In this document: positions 25,448 through 33,677 of the stretch, piece by piece | Layout: each line of letters starts with the position of its first letter | Numbering within the stretch: position 1 is the stretch's first letter | Source of the DNA: Alistipes provencensis | Lineage (GTDB): Bacteria; Bacteroidota; Bacteroidia; Bacteroidales; Rikenellaceae | Reading direction: 5' to 3' | Assembly: GCF_900083545.1 (NCBI RefSeq) | Contig: NZ_LT559262.1 | Coordinates: 3,150,324-3,214,323, forward strand | Length of the DNA stretch: 64,000 nt | Notes under the pieces: model-generated | Seen by the model: only the letters and a program-made list of their open reading frames with translations | What the model was told of the DNA's origin: nothing | The model's database searches: none | Made by a program: the position numbers and the translations under genes

Positions 25448-25496
25448 AAAAGAGAAAAATAATCAAAGATCGCATCAATTTTCCCAATCTTTGATT
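25448..25496 (-). terminator. Terminator after the orphan gene pair
   Basis: AATCAAAGAT (25461-25470) pairs perfectly with ATCTTTGATT (25487-25496). On the minus strand the stem is followed by ATTTTTCTCTTTT. It lies 26 nt after the stop at 25522. Confidence 0.7.
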
Positions 25497-25521
25497 GTAA
25501 GCCATTGATCATATTGATGAT

Positions 25522-25704
25522 TCATTTTGGCGCAAATCGATAAAAAAACATATCGGGAACATAATTCCATAGTGCATGCTGATACGAATCATCCCAGTCT
25601 ATAATAACAACATTTCCAATTTGGGGTGTTTTAGGGATGGATTCTGGATAGTGACACATAGGGCCCTCAAGTCCGAATGCGGCCATTATAGTACATTCAT
25701 CCAA
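25522..25704 (-). pseudogene. Truncated paralogue of the adjacent exported protein
   Basis: This 60-codon frame begins only with a TTG. Its last 30 residues (NVVIIDWDDSYQHALWN, then DMFFY near the end) match the end of the protein encoded just upstream (NEVITDWKESYREEFKN, then WMFFY). It is therefore the 3' end of a second copy that has lost its start and most of its length, left by tandem duplication and deletion. The downstream terminator serves both. Confidence 0.6.
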
Positions 25705-25714
25705 ATAGTCATGG

Positions 25715-26191
25715 TTATTTTTCCGGATCGTAAAAAAACATCCACGGAATCATATTCTTAAATTCCTCTCTGTAGGATTCTTTCCAATCAGTGATAACTT
25801 CATTATCCTCGATTGGATGTTTAGAAACTGATGCAGGATAATCCGGCATCTGATCTATCCTGAATATAATACTAATTGAGCATTGACTCCGAAATTGGTC
25901 ATTTTTAGCATTCTTACGAATTTGAGCTGCCGGCCGTGTGCAAAAATCTATCCCGTAAAGTTGATGCTGAGGACTAAAGCTCAAACATACAGCTTTGATA
26001 TCCAAATCAAAATCTTGAAAAAATTTTTCAAGCCGTTGCCCCTGATACATTTCCTGATGCTCATAAAAATTGTATGTCATGTAAGCCACCGTATCATTGG
26101 CAAACTCACTGAACGGACGTTTTTGACCGAACGAATCCGGTGTACACATATTCATACAAATTATCAATATTACAAACTGAATCTTTTTCAT
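25715..26191 (-). CDS. Exported protein of unknown function, AT-rich gene
   Basis: A 158-aa protein with a signal peptide (MKKIQFVILIICMNMCTPDSFG) and a mature domain with DTVAYMTYNFYEHQEMYQ and DIKAVCLSF. No family recognised. Base composition is much richer in A/T than the flanking genes, suggesting recent transfer. A truncated copy of its 3' end follows 10 bp downstream (25522-25704). Confidence 0.6.
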   Translation of the reverse strand: MKKIQFVILIICMNMCTPDSFGQKRPFSEFANDTVAYMTYNFYEHQEMYQGQRLEKFFQDFDLDIKAVCLSFSPQHQLYGIDFCTRPAAQIRKNAKNDQFRSQCSISIIFRIDQMPDYPASVSKHPIEDNEVITDWKESYREEFKNMIPWMFFYDPEK

Positions 26192-26412
26192 ACGATTATT
26201 ATTTAATTGCTATTTGCATTTAACAATCGTCAGACTTGTGCATCAATCATCTATTTCCTTTCGGGATTTACATATATCCGGCTTCCATGATGCTAAGTTC
26301 GTTAAAATCTATGAAAATTAAAATAGTTGTTTCAGTTATTATGCACCTTAGTCTGTGGATTTTGACTTTCTCAATTGTATAAAGAACAAACGGGACTGAT
26401 GGCGAAATCCAC

Positions 26413-26758
26413 TCAAAATTTGATTTTCAGATGAAATCGGTTTATCCACCGATATAAAAACAATGCTGTCAATGTGGATACCATATCATTGCAGTGGCAA
26501 TAGTTTCCATATCTATTCTCATCATACGAGATGCGATAGCATAATTCCGCTTCCGGAACAAGCTCTCGCAGGGCCTTGTTCCCTATAGCGCCGAACCTGA
26601 CGCTCACTCTGATGCAGAATCTGACAAACTTCCGAAAAATCCAACATCGGATCACCGTCAAGCATACTGCGATGTTCTTTCAGATAACGCACATCTTCCA
26701 AAATCTCCAAAACGATTGTCAGAATACGAGAAATGCTGTCTCCAGATTGATTTTCCAT
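26413..26758 (-). pseudogene. Helix-turn-helix (excisionase-like) protein, frameshifted
   Basis: The start MENQSGDSISRILTIVLEIL at 26758 leads into MLDFSEVCQILHQSERQVRR, a MerR/excisionase-type helix-turn-helix common on Bacteroidales mobile elements. After RRYREQG the frame ends with a short unrelated tail at 26522. One frame away an open stretch continues ALRELVPEAELCYRISY to 26413. A small indel near 26575-26590 is likely, though which tail is original is uncertain. Confidence 0.5.
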
Positions 26759-27403
26759 AAATGCGAATATTAGTTTACAGCGCAAAGATGGGATGAAAGC
26801 ATCACCCGATTATCAATGTTTGAATCAATTATATTTTCACACAAAGTTCCTCTACCAGAAACTTATGCCATATATGAGCAAGAAAACTCATACAATTTAC
26901 TCTTGCTCAGAAAATTGTATTTTCAAATTATATTCCGTATCTTTGTATTCAGATTCAAGGGCAATACGATGCGAAATGGCTGTGGCCGATTCGGTGTACT
27001 AAATTTTGCGACTGTATAATTCCATTGATAACCAACGGTGTCCGGGAAATGTTCGGTTCCCCTACGGAAAGAATCCAGAAGCAATATGCCGAGTCCAAAA
27101 TGGGCTATCTGGAAGACCGCATTATAACAAAAGGAAATTTTCAAGCTCTGCCTCACCTTGTTCTTAATATGTGCCAATCCGGCATAGTTTTTCCACAAAA
27201 AGGCGGTAATATTTTTACGGAGCTGGTAAGTAATCTCCATTGGGACATTAAACCTGCTGAATAGGCAGAAGAAAGTCCGAAAGATCCGGAAGCACATGTC
27301 GAAGCAAGAAATCCGTAGAGTTTGTCGGTAATCAGGGCGGAATTGTTGGTAATGACAAAATATAATGACGCGCATAGAATAGGAAAAAGAGACGATCCGA
27401 CAG
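26759..27403. other. AT-rich stretch without a recognised gene
   Basis: Open frames exist on both strands (for example 27025-27264 + and 26923-27438 -), but none has a recognisable product, a signal or a good start, and they overlap each other. The base composition and the flanking broken genes suggest mobile-element debris. Confidence 0.4.
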
Positions 27404-27688
27404 ATGATCGGATTGTACTGCCGGCATAAAGAAGGCAACAGGGAGCTATGCGATGAGTGCTATAGTTTATTGGAGTATGCCTGCAAGTGTCTGGAGCATT
27501 GCCGTTACGGGAATCAGAAAAGCGCCTGCAAAGACTGTCCGACACACTGTTATGCCCCGGCCCATCGGGAGAAGATCCGCGAAGTGATGCGCTATGCCGG
27601 ACCGCGGATGTTGCTGTATCATCCCGTTGCGGCCTTTCGGCACATGTTCAGAACCGTAGCCCGTTCGAAAAAAGACACTGTGGGTTGA
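27404..27688 (+). CDS. Nitrous-oxide-stimulated-promoter family protein, possibly 5'-truncated
   Basis: A 94-aa cysteine-rich protein: MIGLYCRHKEGNRELCDECY, then CRYGNQKSACKDCPTHCYAP and REKIREVMRYAGPRMLLYHP. This pattern is that of the NOsP family (PF11756), small probable metal-binding proteins of unknown role. Immediately upstream the same frame reads ATG ACG CGC ATA GAA TAG GAA AAA GAG ACG ATC CGA CAG, that is MTRIE-stop-EKETIRQ. This looks like the natural N-terminus cut by an amber codon at 27380-27382. Re-initiation at 27404 would restore most of the protein. Confidence 0.75.
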   Translation: MIGLYCRHKEGNRELCDECYSLLEYACKCLEHCRYGNQKSACKDCPTHCYAPAHREKIREVMRYAGPRMLLYHPVAAFRHMFRTVARSKKDTVG

Positions 27689-27702
27689 AAAATTTACCAG
27701 AA

Positions 27703-27736
27703 ATCTCTCTCCCGATCTATTGGTCGGGAGAGAGAT
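27703..27736. terminator. 13-bp perfect hairpin after the NOsP gene
   Basis: ATCTCTCTCCCGA (27703-27715) pairs with TCGGGAGAGAGAT (27724-27736). There is no T-tract on the + side, so termination efficiency is uncertain. A second hairpin follows. Confidence 0.5.
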
Positions 27737-27768
27737 ACCCTACAAAAGTATGTTCTATCCATTTTCAA

Positions 27769-27807
27769 ATAGAGTTGGAATTTTTTAAGTTCCAACTCTA
27801 TTTGTTT
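27769..27807 (+). terminator. 12-bp perfect hairpin with T-rich tail
   Basis: ATAGAGTTGGAA (27769-27780) and TTCCAACTCTAT (27790-27801) enclose a T6 loop and are followed by TTGTTT. Confidence 0.6.
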
Positions 27808-27929
27808 ACAGCAGGTAATGATTAGGAAACGGACTTATGCTTTGTTATGTTTACATTTTTTCTTGTCAAACAACTCTGATCATTTGAAATGAAATTAACA
27901 AAAAAACCGAAATTATACAAATATATATT

Positions 27930-27938
27930 GGGGGGGGG
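27930..27938. repeat. G9 homopolymer upstream of the ECF sigma gene
   Basis: Nine consecutive G in an otherwise AT-rich intergenic region, about 150 bp before the predicted -7 box. Confidence 0.9.
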
Positions 27939-28088
27939 TACACATAGTGTAATATATCATTATCGAAAGTTCCAATTTTATTGTAGCGTTGTGAAAACCA
28001 TTTCTTGGCTATTTGAAATAAATGATTCAAACCTCTTGGAAGAATAAGATTCCAACTTTAAGTTTTAACAAAAATGATTTTTTTTTCG

Positions 28089-28096
28089 TATTTTTG
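28089..28096 (+). promoter_or_regulatory. -7 element of the sigma/anti-sigma operon
   Basis: TATTTTTG matches TAnnTTTG. Transcription would start near 28103, about 70 nt before the preferred sigma start at 28174. No clear -33 TTTG was found. Confidence 0.45.
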
Positions 28097-28173
28097 TCCA
28101 AATCTTGCTTTCCTAAGCCTGCCGCCGGGTGACGAAGAGCATCCGACTTAATAACGCATCGATACAGAATCCA

Positions 28174-28692
28174 ATGTCACCCAAAGAATTCGAGCGGTTC
28201 TTTCAGGCCAATTTCCGGAAAGCGACCTATCAGGCACAGCTGATCGTCATGTCCAAAGAGATTGCCGAGGACATCGTTCAGGATGTGTTCATCAAACTGC
28301 TCGACCGGGAGAACCTTTCCACGATGCGGATTACGCCGACCTATCTGAATACCTGCGTACGCAATGCGGCCATCGACTACATCCGTTCGCAGGCATCGCG
28401 TATCTTCGTGCAGCTCAACTCGATAAATACCGGAAAATTCGAGACCTCCGACCTCGAGGCGCTCGCGGCCGAGGAGGCCGAATACACCGCGAACCTCCAC
28501 AGGCTCTACGACGCGATCGAGGCGCTGCCCGAACAGGCTCGCAAAGCGGTTCATCTGGTGTGTTTCGAAAAATACAGTTACAATGACGCAGCCGAAAAAC
28601 TCGACATCTCGGTCAATACCCTCAAGACACATCTCTATCGGTCGTTCAAGAAGTTAAGGAAGCATCTGGCAGTACTCCTGACGCTCTGTTAG
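28174..28692 (+). CDS. ECF-type RNA polymerase sigma factor
   Basis: A 172-aa sigma-70 family protein. The start MSPKEFERFFQANFRKATYQ (28174) is preferred over an upstream GTG (28129) because family members begin here. Region 2 holds IAEDIVQDVFIKLLDR and region 4 holds YSYNDAAEKLDISVNTLKTHLYRS split over the C-terminal helix-turn-helix. It precedes a FecR anti-sigma gene and an STN-bearing SusC. In such loci the outer-membrane receptor signals through FecR to release the sigma factor, which then activates the transporter operon. Confidence 0.92.
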   Translation: MSPKEFERFFQANFRKATYQAQLIVMSKEIAEDIVQDVFIKLLDRENLSTMRITPTYLNTCVRNAAIDYIRSQASRIFVQLNSINTGKFETSDLEALAAEEAEYTANLHRLYDAIEALPEQARKAVHLVCFEKYSYNDAAEKLDISVNTLKTHLYRSFKKLRKHLAVLLTLC

Positions 28693-28796
28693 GACGGGAT
28701 TCCGGAAAAAATCCATTCCCCGGTTACGATTTAAAGCCGAACGTGTCACCCGTTCGGCTTCTTCTTTCGTTATAATAAAAAAGCCATCTCCATACA

Positions 28797-29981
28797 ATGA
28801 ATAAAAACAATCCTACCCTGGACGAACTATTTCTGCTCTTCAGCCGGGGAGAATTAACGGGAAACGATCTCGAACGACTGCTGGACTGGAGTGCCGGAAC
28901 GGAATCCGGAGACCGGATTCTGGAGTTGCTCGAAGGCAAATCCCCCTACGGCAAAGCGCTCAAACAGATGTACGCCTACGATCAGGAGCGAGTCTGGAAG
29001 CCGATAAGGAAGAAAATGCAGCGGAAATACCGCATGCACCTCCTGCGCCGGGCCGCAACAGTCGCGGCAGCAGCCATCGTCACCGCAGCCCTTACATGGA
29101 CCGGAGCCCGGTTCCTGTCCGTCGATACTGATGTCCCGGAGCAAAACCGAATCGCCACCATCGTGGAACCCGGCAAAACGAATGCGGTCTTGGAGGTCTC
29201 CACGGGAGAGACCCTCGCGCTCGACGGTCAAAAAGAGGGCCATACCCTCAAAACCGCAGATAACGCCATTCACGTCGAAGAAGGAAGCGCACGTTTCGTC
29301 CCGGAAACAGCCCCGGCCGCCCGTGAAACGCCTCCGGTCAACACGGTCCGCGTACCCCGCGGCGGCGAATACCGGCTGACACTCTGCGAAGGGACGCAGG
29401 TGTGGCTCAATGCAGAATCGAGCATCACGTTCCCGGTGCGTTTCGACGGAAAGGAGCGCCGTGTGACGGCCTCCGGCGAGGTCTATTTCGAGGTGGCGCA
29501 CGATCCCGGGCACCCGTTTGTCGTGGAGATCGACCGCGCGACGCTCACCGTGCTCGGAACCTCGTTCAACGTATATAGCTACCCCACAACCGGACAGACG
29601 GAAATCACGCTGACTGAAGGCAGCCTGAAAACGACGGCCCGCGAAAGCGGCGAAGAGACGACGCTCCGGCCGGGAATGCAAACTACCGTGGACGACACGG
29701 GACACCTCTCGTCGCGTGAGGTGCGCAGTGAGTTCCTGACCGCCTGGCGGCACGGCATGTTCGTCTTCTTCGAAGAACCGGTCGTCCCGATCTGCCAGAA
29801 ACTCGCACGCTGGTACGACATCGAGATCGCGGCCGACCCCGACGAACTCGGGAACATCCGCTTCACGGGAATCATCAAACGGCAGGAGACCTTCAACAAG
29901 GTCGCCGAACTGCTGGCCTCGACCGACGAAATCTATTTCACGGAGCGGGACGGCCGTTTCGAGGTCCACGCCCGCAAATAA
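28797..29981 (+). CDS. FecR-type anti-sigma factor
   Basis: A 394-aa single-pass inner-membrane protein. The cytoplasmic N-terminus (LDELFLLFSRGELTGNDLERL) should bind the sigma factor. One membrane helix lies at about residues 83-105 (TVAAAAIVTAALTW). The periplasmic FecR domain shows VRVPRGGEYRLTLCEGTQVW, FDGKERRVTASGEVYFEVAH and LGTSFNVYSY, and ends with a DUF4974-type domain (FTGIIKRQETFNKVAELLAS). It sits between the sigma and SusC genes and should relay receptor state across the envelope. Confidence 0.92.
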   Translation: MNKNNPTLDELFLLFSRGELTGNDLERLLDWSAGTESGDRILELLEGKSPYGKALKQMYAYDQERVWKPIRKKMQRKYRMHLLRRAATVAAAAIVTAALTWTGARFLSVDTDVPEQNRIATIVEPGKTNAVLEVSTGETLALDGQKEGHTLKTADNAIHVEEGSARFVPETAPAARETPPVNTVRVPRGGEYRLTLCEGTQVWLNAESSITFPVRFDGKERRVTASGEVYFEVAHDPGHPFVVEIDRATLTVLGTSFNVYSYPTTGQTEITLTEGSLKTTARESGEETTLRPGMQTTVDDTGHLSSREVRSEFLTAWRHGMFVFFEEPVVPICQKLARWYDIEIAADPDELGNIRFTGIIKRQETFNKVAELLASTDEIYFTERDGRFEVHARK

Positions 29982-30011
29982 ACCCTACCCGACACTATTC
30001 ATCTTAAATAC

Positions 30012-33000
30012 ATGCATATGAGGAAATTTTACTTAGCCATCGAAAGAACGGCCCGCAGGAGTCTGTCAGCCGCTCTGTCGGCGGTCCTGCTATGGAGCGG
30101 CATCTTCGCCGCGCCGGATGCACGGGCTGCCCAACCGGCTCCCGTCAGGGTATCCGTTTCACTCCGCAATGCCAGTCTGGAGGATGTCCTGTTACAACTG
30201 AAGAGCCAGACCGGTTATTCGATACTCTACAACAGCGCCCTCGTCAAGAACGTCCGGGGAATCACCGTCCAGAAACGGAATGTTCCCGTCACCGAGGTGC
30301 TGGATGCAAGCCTGAACGGTACGAACCTCGTCTATACGCTCAACGATGAGACGATCGTCATCAAACAGAAAGGCGCTCAGGAGGGAAAACCGGCACCGCA
30401 GGAGCGGAAAACGCTCAAGGGCCGGGTGACCTCTGCGGGAACGCCTTCGCAGCCGCTGGCCGGCGTATCGGTCTACCTGACCGACCAGGCCGGGCACATC
30501 GTCCAGGGTACGCTGACCGACGGGCAGGGCAACTATGAACTGCAAATCCCCGACCTGACCGGGGGGGGGAAACCGACCGCCGTGTTCAGCTTCATCGGCA
30601 TGGATGTCGTCAAGATACCGTTCACCGGACAGGCCACGCTGAACGTCAAGATGGTCGAGAAGATCCAGAACGTGGAGGATGTCGTGGTGACCGGTTACCA
30701 GAAGATCCGCAAATCCAACATGGCCGGTTCGAGCACGACGATCAAGCGGGAAGAGATGTACTTCGACGGAACCAACAGCATCGAACAGATGATGCAGGGC
30801 AAACTCTCGGGTACGGTGGTCATGAACACCAGCGGTATGGTGGGATCGCGCCAGAAAGTCCGTGTCCGCGGTACCTCCACGCTGCTGGGCAACCGGGAGC
30901 CGGTGTGGGTCGTCGACAACATTATCCAGCAGGACCCGCTGCCCTTCAAGACGCAGGAGCTGGACGCGCTGGGAAATATCTCGGAGGACAACTTCGACAT
31001 GGTCCGGAACTTCGTGGGAAGCGCCATCTCGTGGCTCAACCCCAATGACATCGAGTCGATCACCGTCCTGAAGGACGCCTCGGCGACGGCGATCTACGGC
31101 GTGAAAGCCGCCAACGGCGTCATCGTCATCACGACCAAGAAGGGAGAGGCCGGCCGCTTGTCGGTCAACTACTCGGGCAACGTGTCGATCGGCTCCAAGT
31201 TCACCTACGACAAGATGAACCTGATGAACTCCAAAGAGCGCATCGACGTGTCGCGCGAAATTTACGAACGCCGCCTGATGGGACAGAAACCGCTGGAGAA
31301 TATCGGCTACGAAGGCGTACTGAAACGCTACCTGAACAAAGAGATCTCCTATGCCCAGTTCAACGAAGAGGTCCGCATGCTGGAGCAGGTCAACACCGAC
31401 TGGTTCGACCTGCTCTACACCAACCCGGTCAGCCACAACCACAGTGTCAGCGTCTCGGGCGGCTCGGAGAACATCATCTACCGCACCTCCCTGAACGCCA
31501 CGTTCAACAACGGCTCGGCCCGCGGCAACGACTCGGAGCAGTACAGCGCCTCGATCAACCTGCAGGCGAAACTGCGCCAGAACATCACTCTCGGCGTCGG
31601 TATCACCGGTGCGGTCGGCAATACCTCGGGATTCTTCGGATCGGTCAACCCCTACACCTATGCGACATCGACCAGCCGTGTGATTCCCGCCTACAACGAG
31701 GACGGCAGCGAATTCTACTACGAAAAAGAGCTCGACGGGTTCCGCTACAACATCCTCAACGAGCTGCACAACACCAGCAACACCAACGACACCAAATCGT
31801 TGAACGCCAACATCAACTTCGAATGGGACATCATTCCCGGACTGAAGTTCACCAGCATCTTCGGCCTTGCCGCGAACAACACCGTGGGCGAGACCTACGC
31901 CACCGAGCACAGTTACTACATCACCGACATCCGTGACTACGAATTCGGCGCCTACGGTCCCGAGGACGACAAGTACAACCAGTCGTATCTGCCCCACGGC
32001 GGTGAGCTGAACACGCTGGAAAACCGCCAGATCAATTACAGTTGGCGCAACATGCTCGCCTATAACCATACGTTCGCCCGAAAGCACCGTATTTATGTGA
32101 TGATCGGTCAGGAGCTGGCCAGCAACAAATACGACGGCGTCTCGGCCACGACCTACGGCTATTTCCCCGACCGCGGCAAGACCGTGACGCTGCCGCCGCT
32201 GCAGATTCAGGGAGCGACCAGCACCTCATCGATGGACAACCCGCTCTACGACCGCATGTCGACGCGCATCACCGACCGCAGGACCAATACCGTCGGCTAT
32301 TTCGGCAACGTCAGCTATTCGTTCGACGAACGCTACGTCTTCAACGCCACGATCCGCTCCGACGCTTCCAACCAATTCGGACAGGACACGCGCAACCGCT
32401 TCCTGCCCGTATGGTCCGTGGGTGTGCGCTGGAACGCCTACAACGAACAATTCATCAAGAATCTGGAATGGATCAGCGACCTCAGCCTGAGCGCCACCTA
32501 CGGCTGGCAGGGTAACCTGGCCGACAATTTCGGACCCTCGCTGATCACCTACATCCCCTCCGACAACATCGACACCTCGACGGGCGAATACCTGCAGATG
32601 ATCAAGAACCTGCCCTACAACGATCTGCGCTGGGAGAAGGTCAAGAGCGTCAACCTGCGTTTCGATCTGGGTCTCTTCAACAACCGCTTCGTCGCTTCGG
32701 CCGAATACTATCACCGTAAGACCGAGGACATGATCGTCTACAAGCAGATTCCCTATTCGTTCGGTGTCACCTCGATGCCGATCAACGGCGGCAGCATGAA
32801 GAACTCGGGTTGGGAACTTACCGTAGGCGGAACCGTCATCCAGACCAAGAACATCTCGTGGTATCTCTCGCTCAATACGTCGAAGAACTACAACGAGGTC
32901 AACTCCACGATCGAGGAGAACGCCAATTGGCGCGCCGCAACCGGCGGTACGCTCAACAAGAAGGGCTATCCGGTCGGTGCCATCTGGGCCTTCGAACTGA

Positions 33001-33665
33001 AAGATCTCGACGACCGGGGATACCCCGTATTCGACATTCCGACGGCCGAAGAGATGCCCGAGGCACAGTACGATGCCACGCTCTACATGAAATACATGGG
33101 ATCAATCGAACCGGACTTCTCGGGCGGTTTTTCCACGACGTTCCGTTACAAGTCGTTTGCGCTCTCCACGTCGTTCAACATCAACCTGGGCGGCAAACGG
33201 TTCCTTGCGCCGCTCTTCGACAGCGGGCTCACCAACAACATCCCGAGCGCCTACGACAACCTCTCGAAAGACCTGCTCAACCGCTGGCGCCAGCCGGGTG
33301 ACGAGGCCAAGACCAACATCCCGACCCTGCCCTCCTACATCAGTTCGAGCACCTCGCCGTCGGTCACGGCCTATCAGGCTTTGCTTCCCAACGGCAGCCG
33401 GGAGTATCTCCACGCACTTTACAACTACTCCGACGTGCGGGTCGTCGACGGCTCCTACATGCGTTGCAACAACATCATGCTGACCTACAACTTCCCCTCC
33501 AAGCTGCTCAACCGCTGGAAGATGAAGAACCTCGGCATTACGGCCAGCGTGAGCAACCCGTTCACCATCCACAGCAGCGATTTCAAAGGGCTCGACCCCG
33601 AGGTGGCCACCGGATCGCAGCCGCTGATCAGAACCTACACACTTACCGTAAACATCGGATTCTAA
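30012..33665 (+). CDS. SusC/RagA-family TonB-dependent receptor with STN signalling domain
   Basis: A 1217-aa outer-membrane importer. After a signal peptide ending ARAAQPAPV comes a secretin/TonB short (STN) domain (residues about 40-115; ASLEDVLLQLKSQTGYSILY), then a carboxypeptidase-regulatory-like domain (about 130-215), the plug (VEDVVVTGYQKIRKSNMAG) and a 22-strand barrel ending in a typical TYTLTVNIGF. The STN domain is what contacts FecR in trans-envelope signalling. A G9 tract encodes Gly184-186, so single-base slippage would truncate the protein there. SusD follows 3 bp from the stop. Confidence 0.94.
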   Translation: MHMRKFYLAIERTARRSLSAALSAVLLWSGIFAAPDARAAQPAPVRVSVSLRNASLEDVLLQLKSQTGYSILYNSALVKNVRGITVQKRNVPVTEVLDASLNGTNLVYTLNDETIVIKQKGAQEGKPAPQERKTLKGRVTSAGTPSQPLAGVSVYLTDQAGHIVQGTLTDGQGNYELQIPDLTGGGKPTAVFSFIGMDVVKIPFTGQATLNVKMVEKIQNVEDVVVTGYQKIRKSNMAGSSTTIKREEMYFDGTNSIEQMMQGKLSGTVVMNTSGMVGSRQKVRVRGTSTLLGNREPVWVVDNIIQQDPLPFKTQELDALGNISEDNFDMVRNFVGSAISWLNPNDIESITVLKDASATAIYGVKAANGVIVITTKKGEAGRLSVNYSGNVSIGSKFTYDKMNLMNSKERIDVSREIYERRLMGQKPLENIGYEGVLKRYLNKEISYAQFNEEVRMLEQVNTDWFDLLYTNPVSHNHSVSVSGGSENIIYRTSLNATFNNGSARGNDSEQYSASINLQAKLRQNITLGVGITGAVGNTSGFFGSVNPYTYATSTSRVIPAYNEDGSEFYYEKELDGFRYNILNELHNTSNTNDTKSLNANINFEWDIIPGLKFTSIFGLAANNTVGETYATEHSYYITDIRDYEFGAYGPEDDKYNQSYLPHGGELNTLENRQINYSWRNMLAYNHTFARKHRIYVMIGQELASNKYDGVSATTYGYFPDRGKTVTLPPLQIQGATSTSSMDNPLYDRMSTRITDRRTNTVGYFGNVSYSFDERYVFNATIRSDASNQFGQDTRNRFLPVWSVGVRWNAYNEQFIKNLEWISDLSLSATYGWQGNLADNFGPSLITYIPSDNIDTSTGEYLQMIKNLPYNDLRWEKVKSVNLRFDLGLFNNRFVASAEYYHRKTEDMIVYKQIPYSFGVTSMPINGGSMKNSGWELTVGGTVIQTKNISWYLSLNTSKNYNEVNSTIEENANWRAATGGTLNKKGYPVGAIWAFELKDLDDRGYPVFDIPTAEEMPEAQYDATLYMKYMGSIEPDFSGGFSTTFRYKSFALSTSFNINLGGKRFLAPLFDSGLTNNIPSAYDNLSKDLLNRWRQPGDEAKTNIPTLPSYISSSTSPSVTAYQALLPNGSREYLHALYNYSDVRVVDGSYMRCNNIMLTYNFPSKLLNRWKMKNLGITASVSNPFTIHSSDFKGLDPEVATGSQPLIRTYTLTVNIGF
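30561..30569 (+). repeat. G9 tract inside the susC reading frame
   Basis: Three GGG codons (Gly184-186 of the receptor, between DLT and KPTAV) form nine consecutive G. Loss or gain of one G would shift frame early in the protein and switch the receptor off. Confidence 0.9.
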
Positions 33666-33677
33666 CCCTTGAAAGAC

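Larger units (their letters stand above)
27808..28173. other. Upstream region of the sigma-factor operon
   Basis: No gene here. It contains a G9 run (27930-27938) and a -7 box TATTTTTG (28089-28096), plus several GTTCCAA/TTGGAA-like short repeats near 27970 and 28040. Confidence 0.45.

Noticed and set aside
26923..27438. 171-codon minus-strand frame
   Set aside because: No recognisable family, no signal, overlaps the better supported NOsP gene and another weak frame; treated as non-coding debris.
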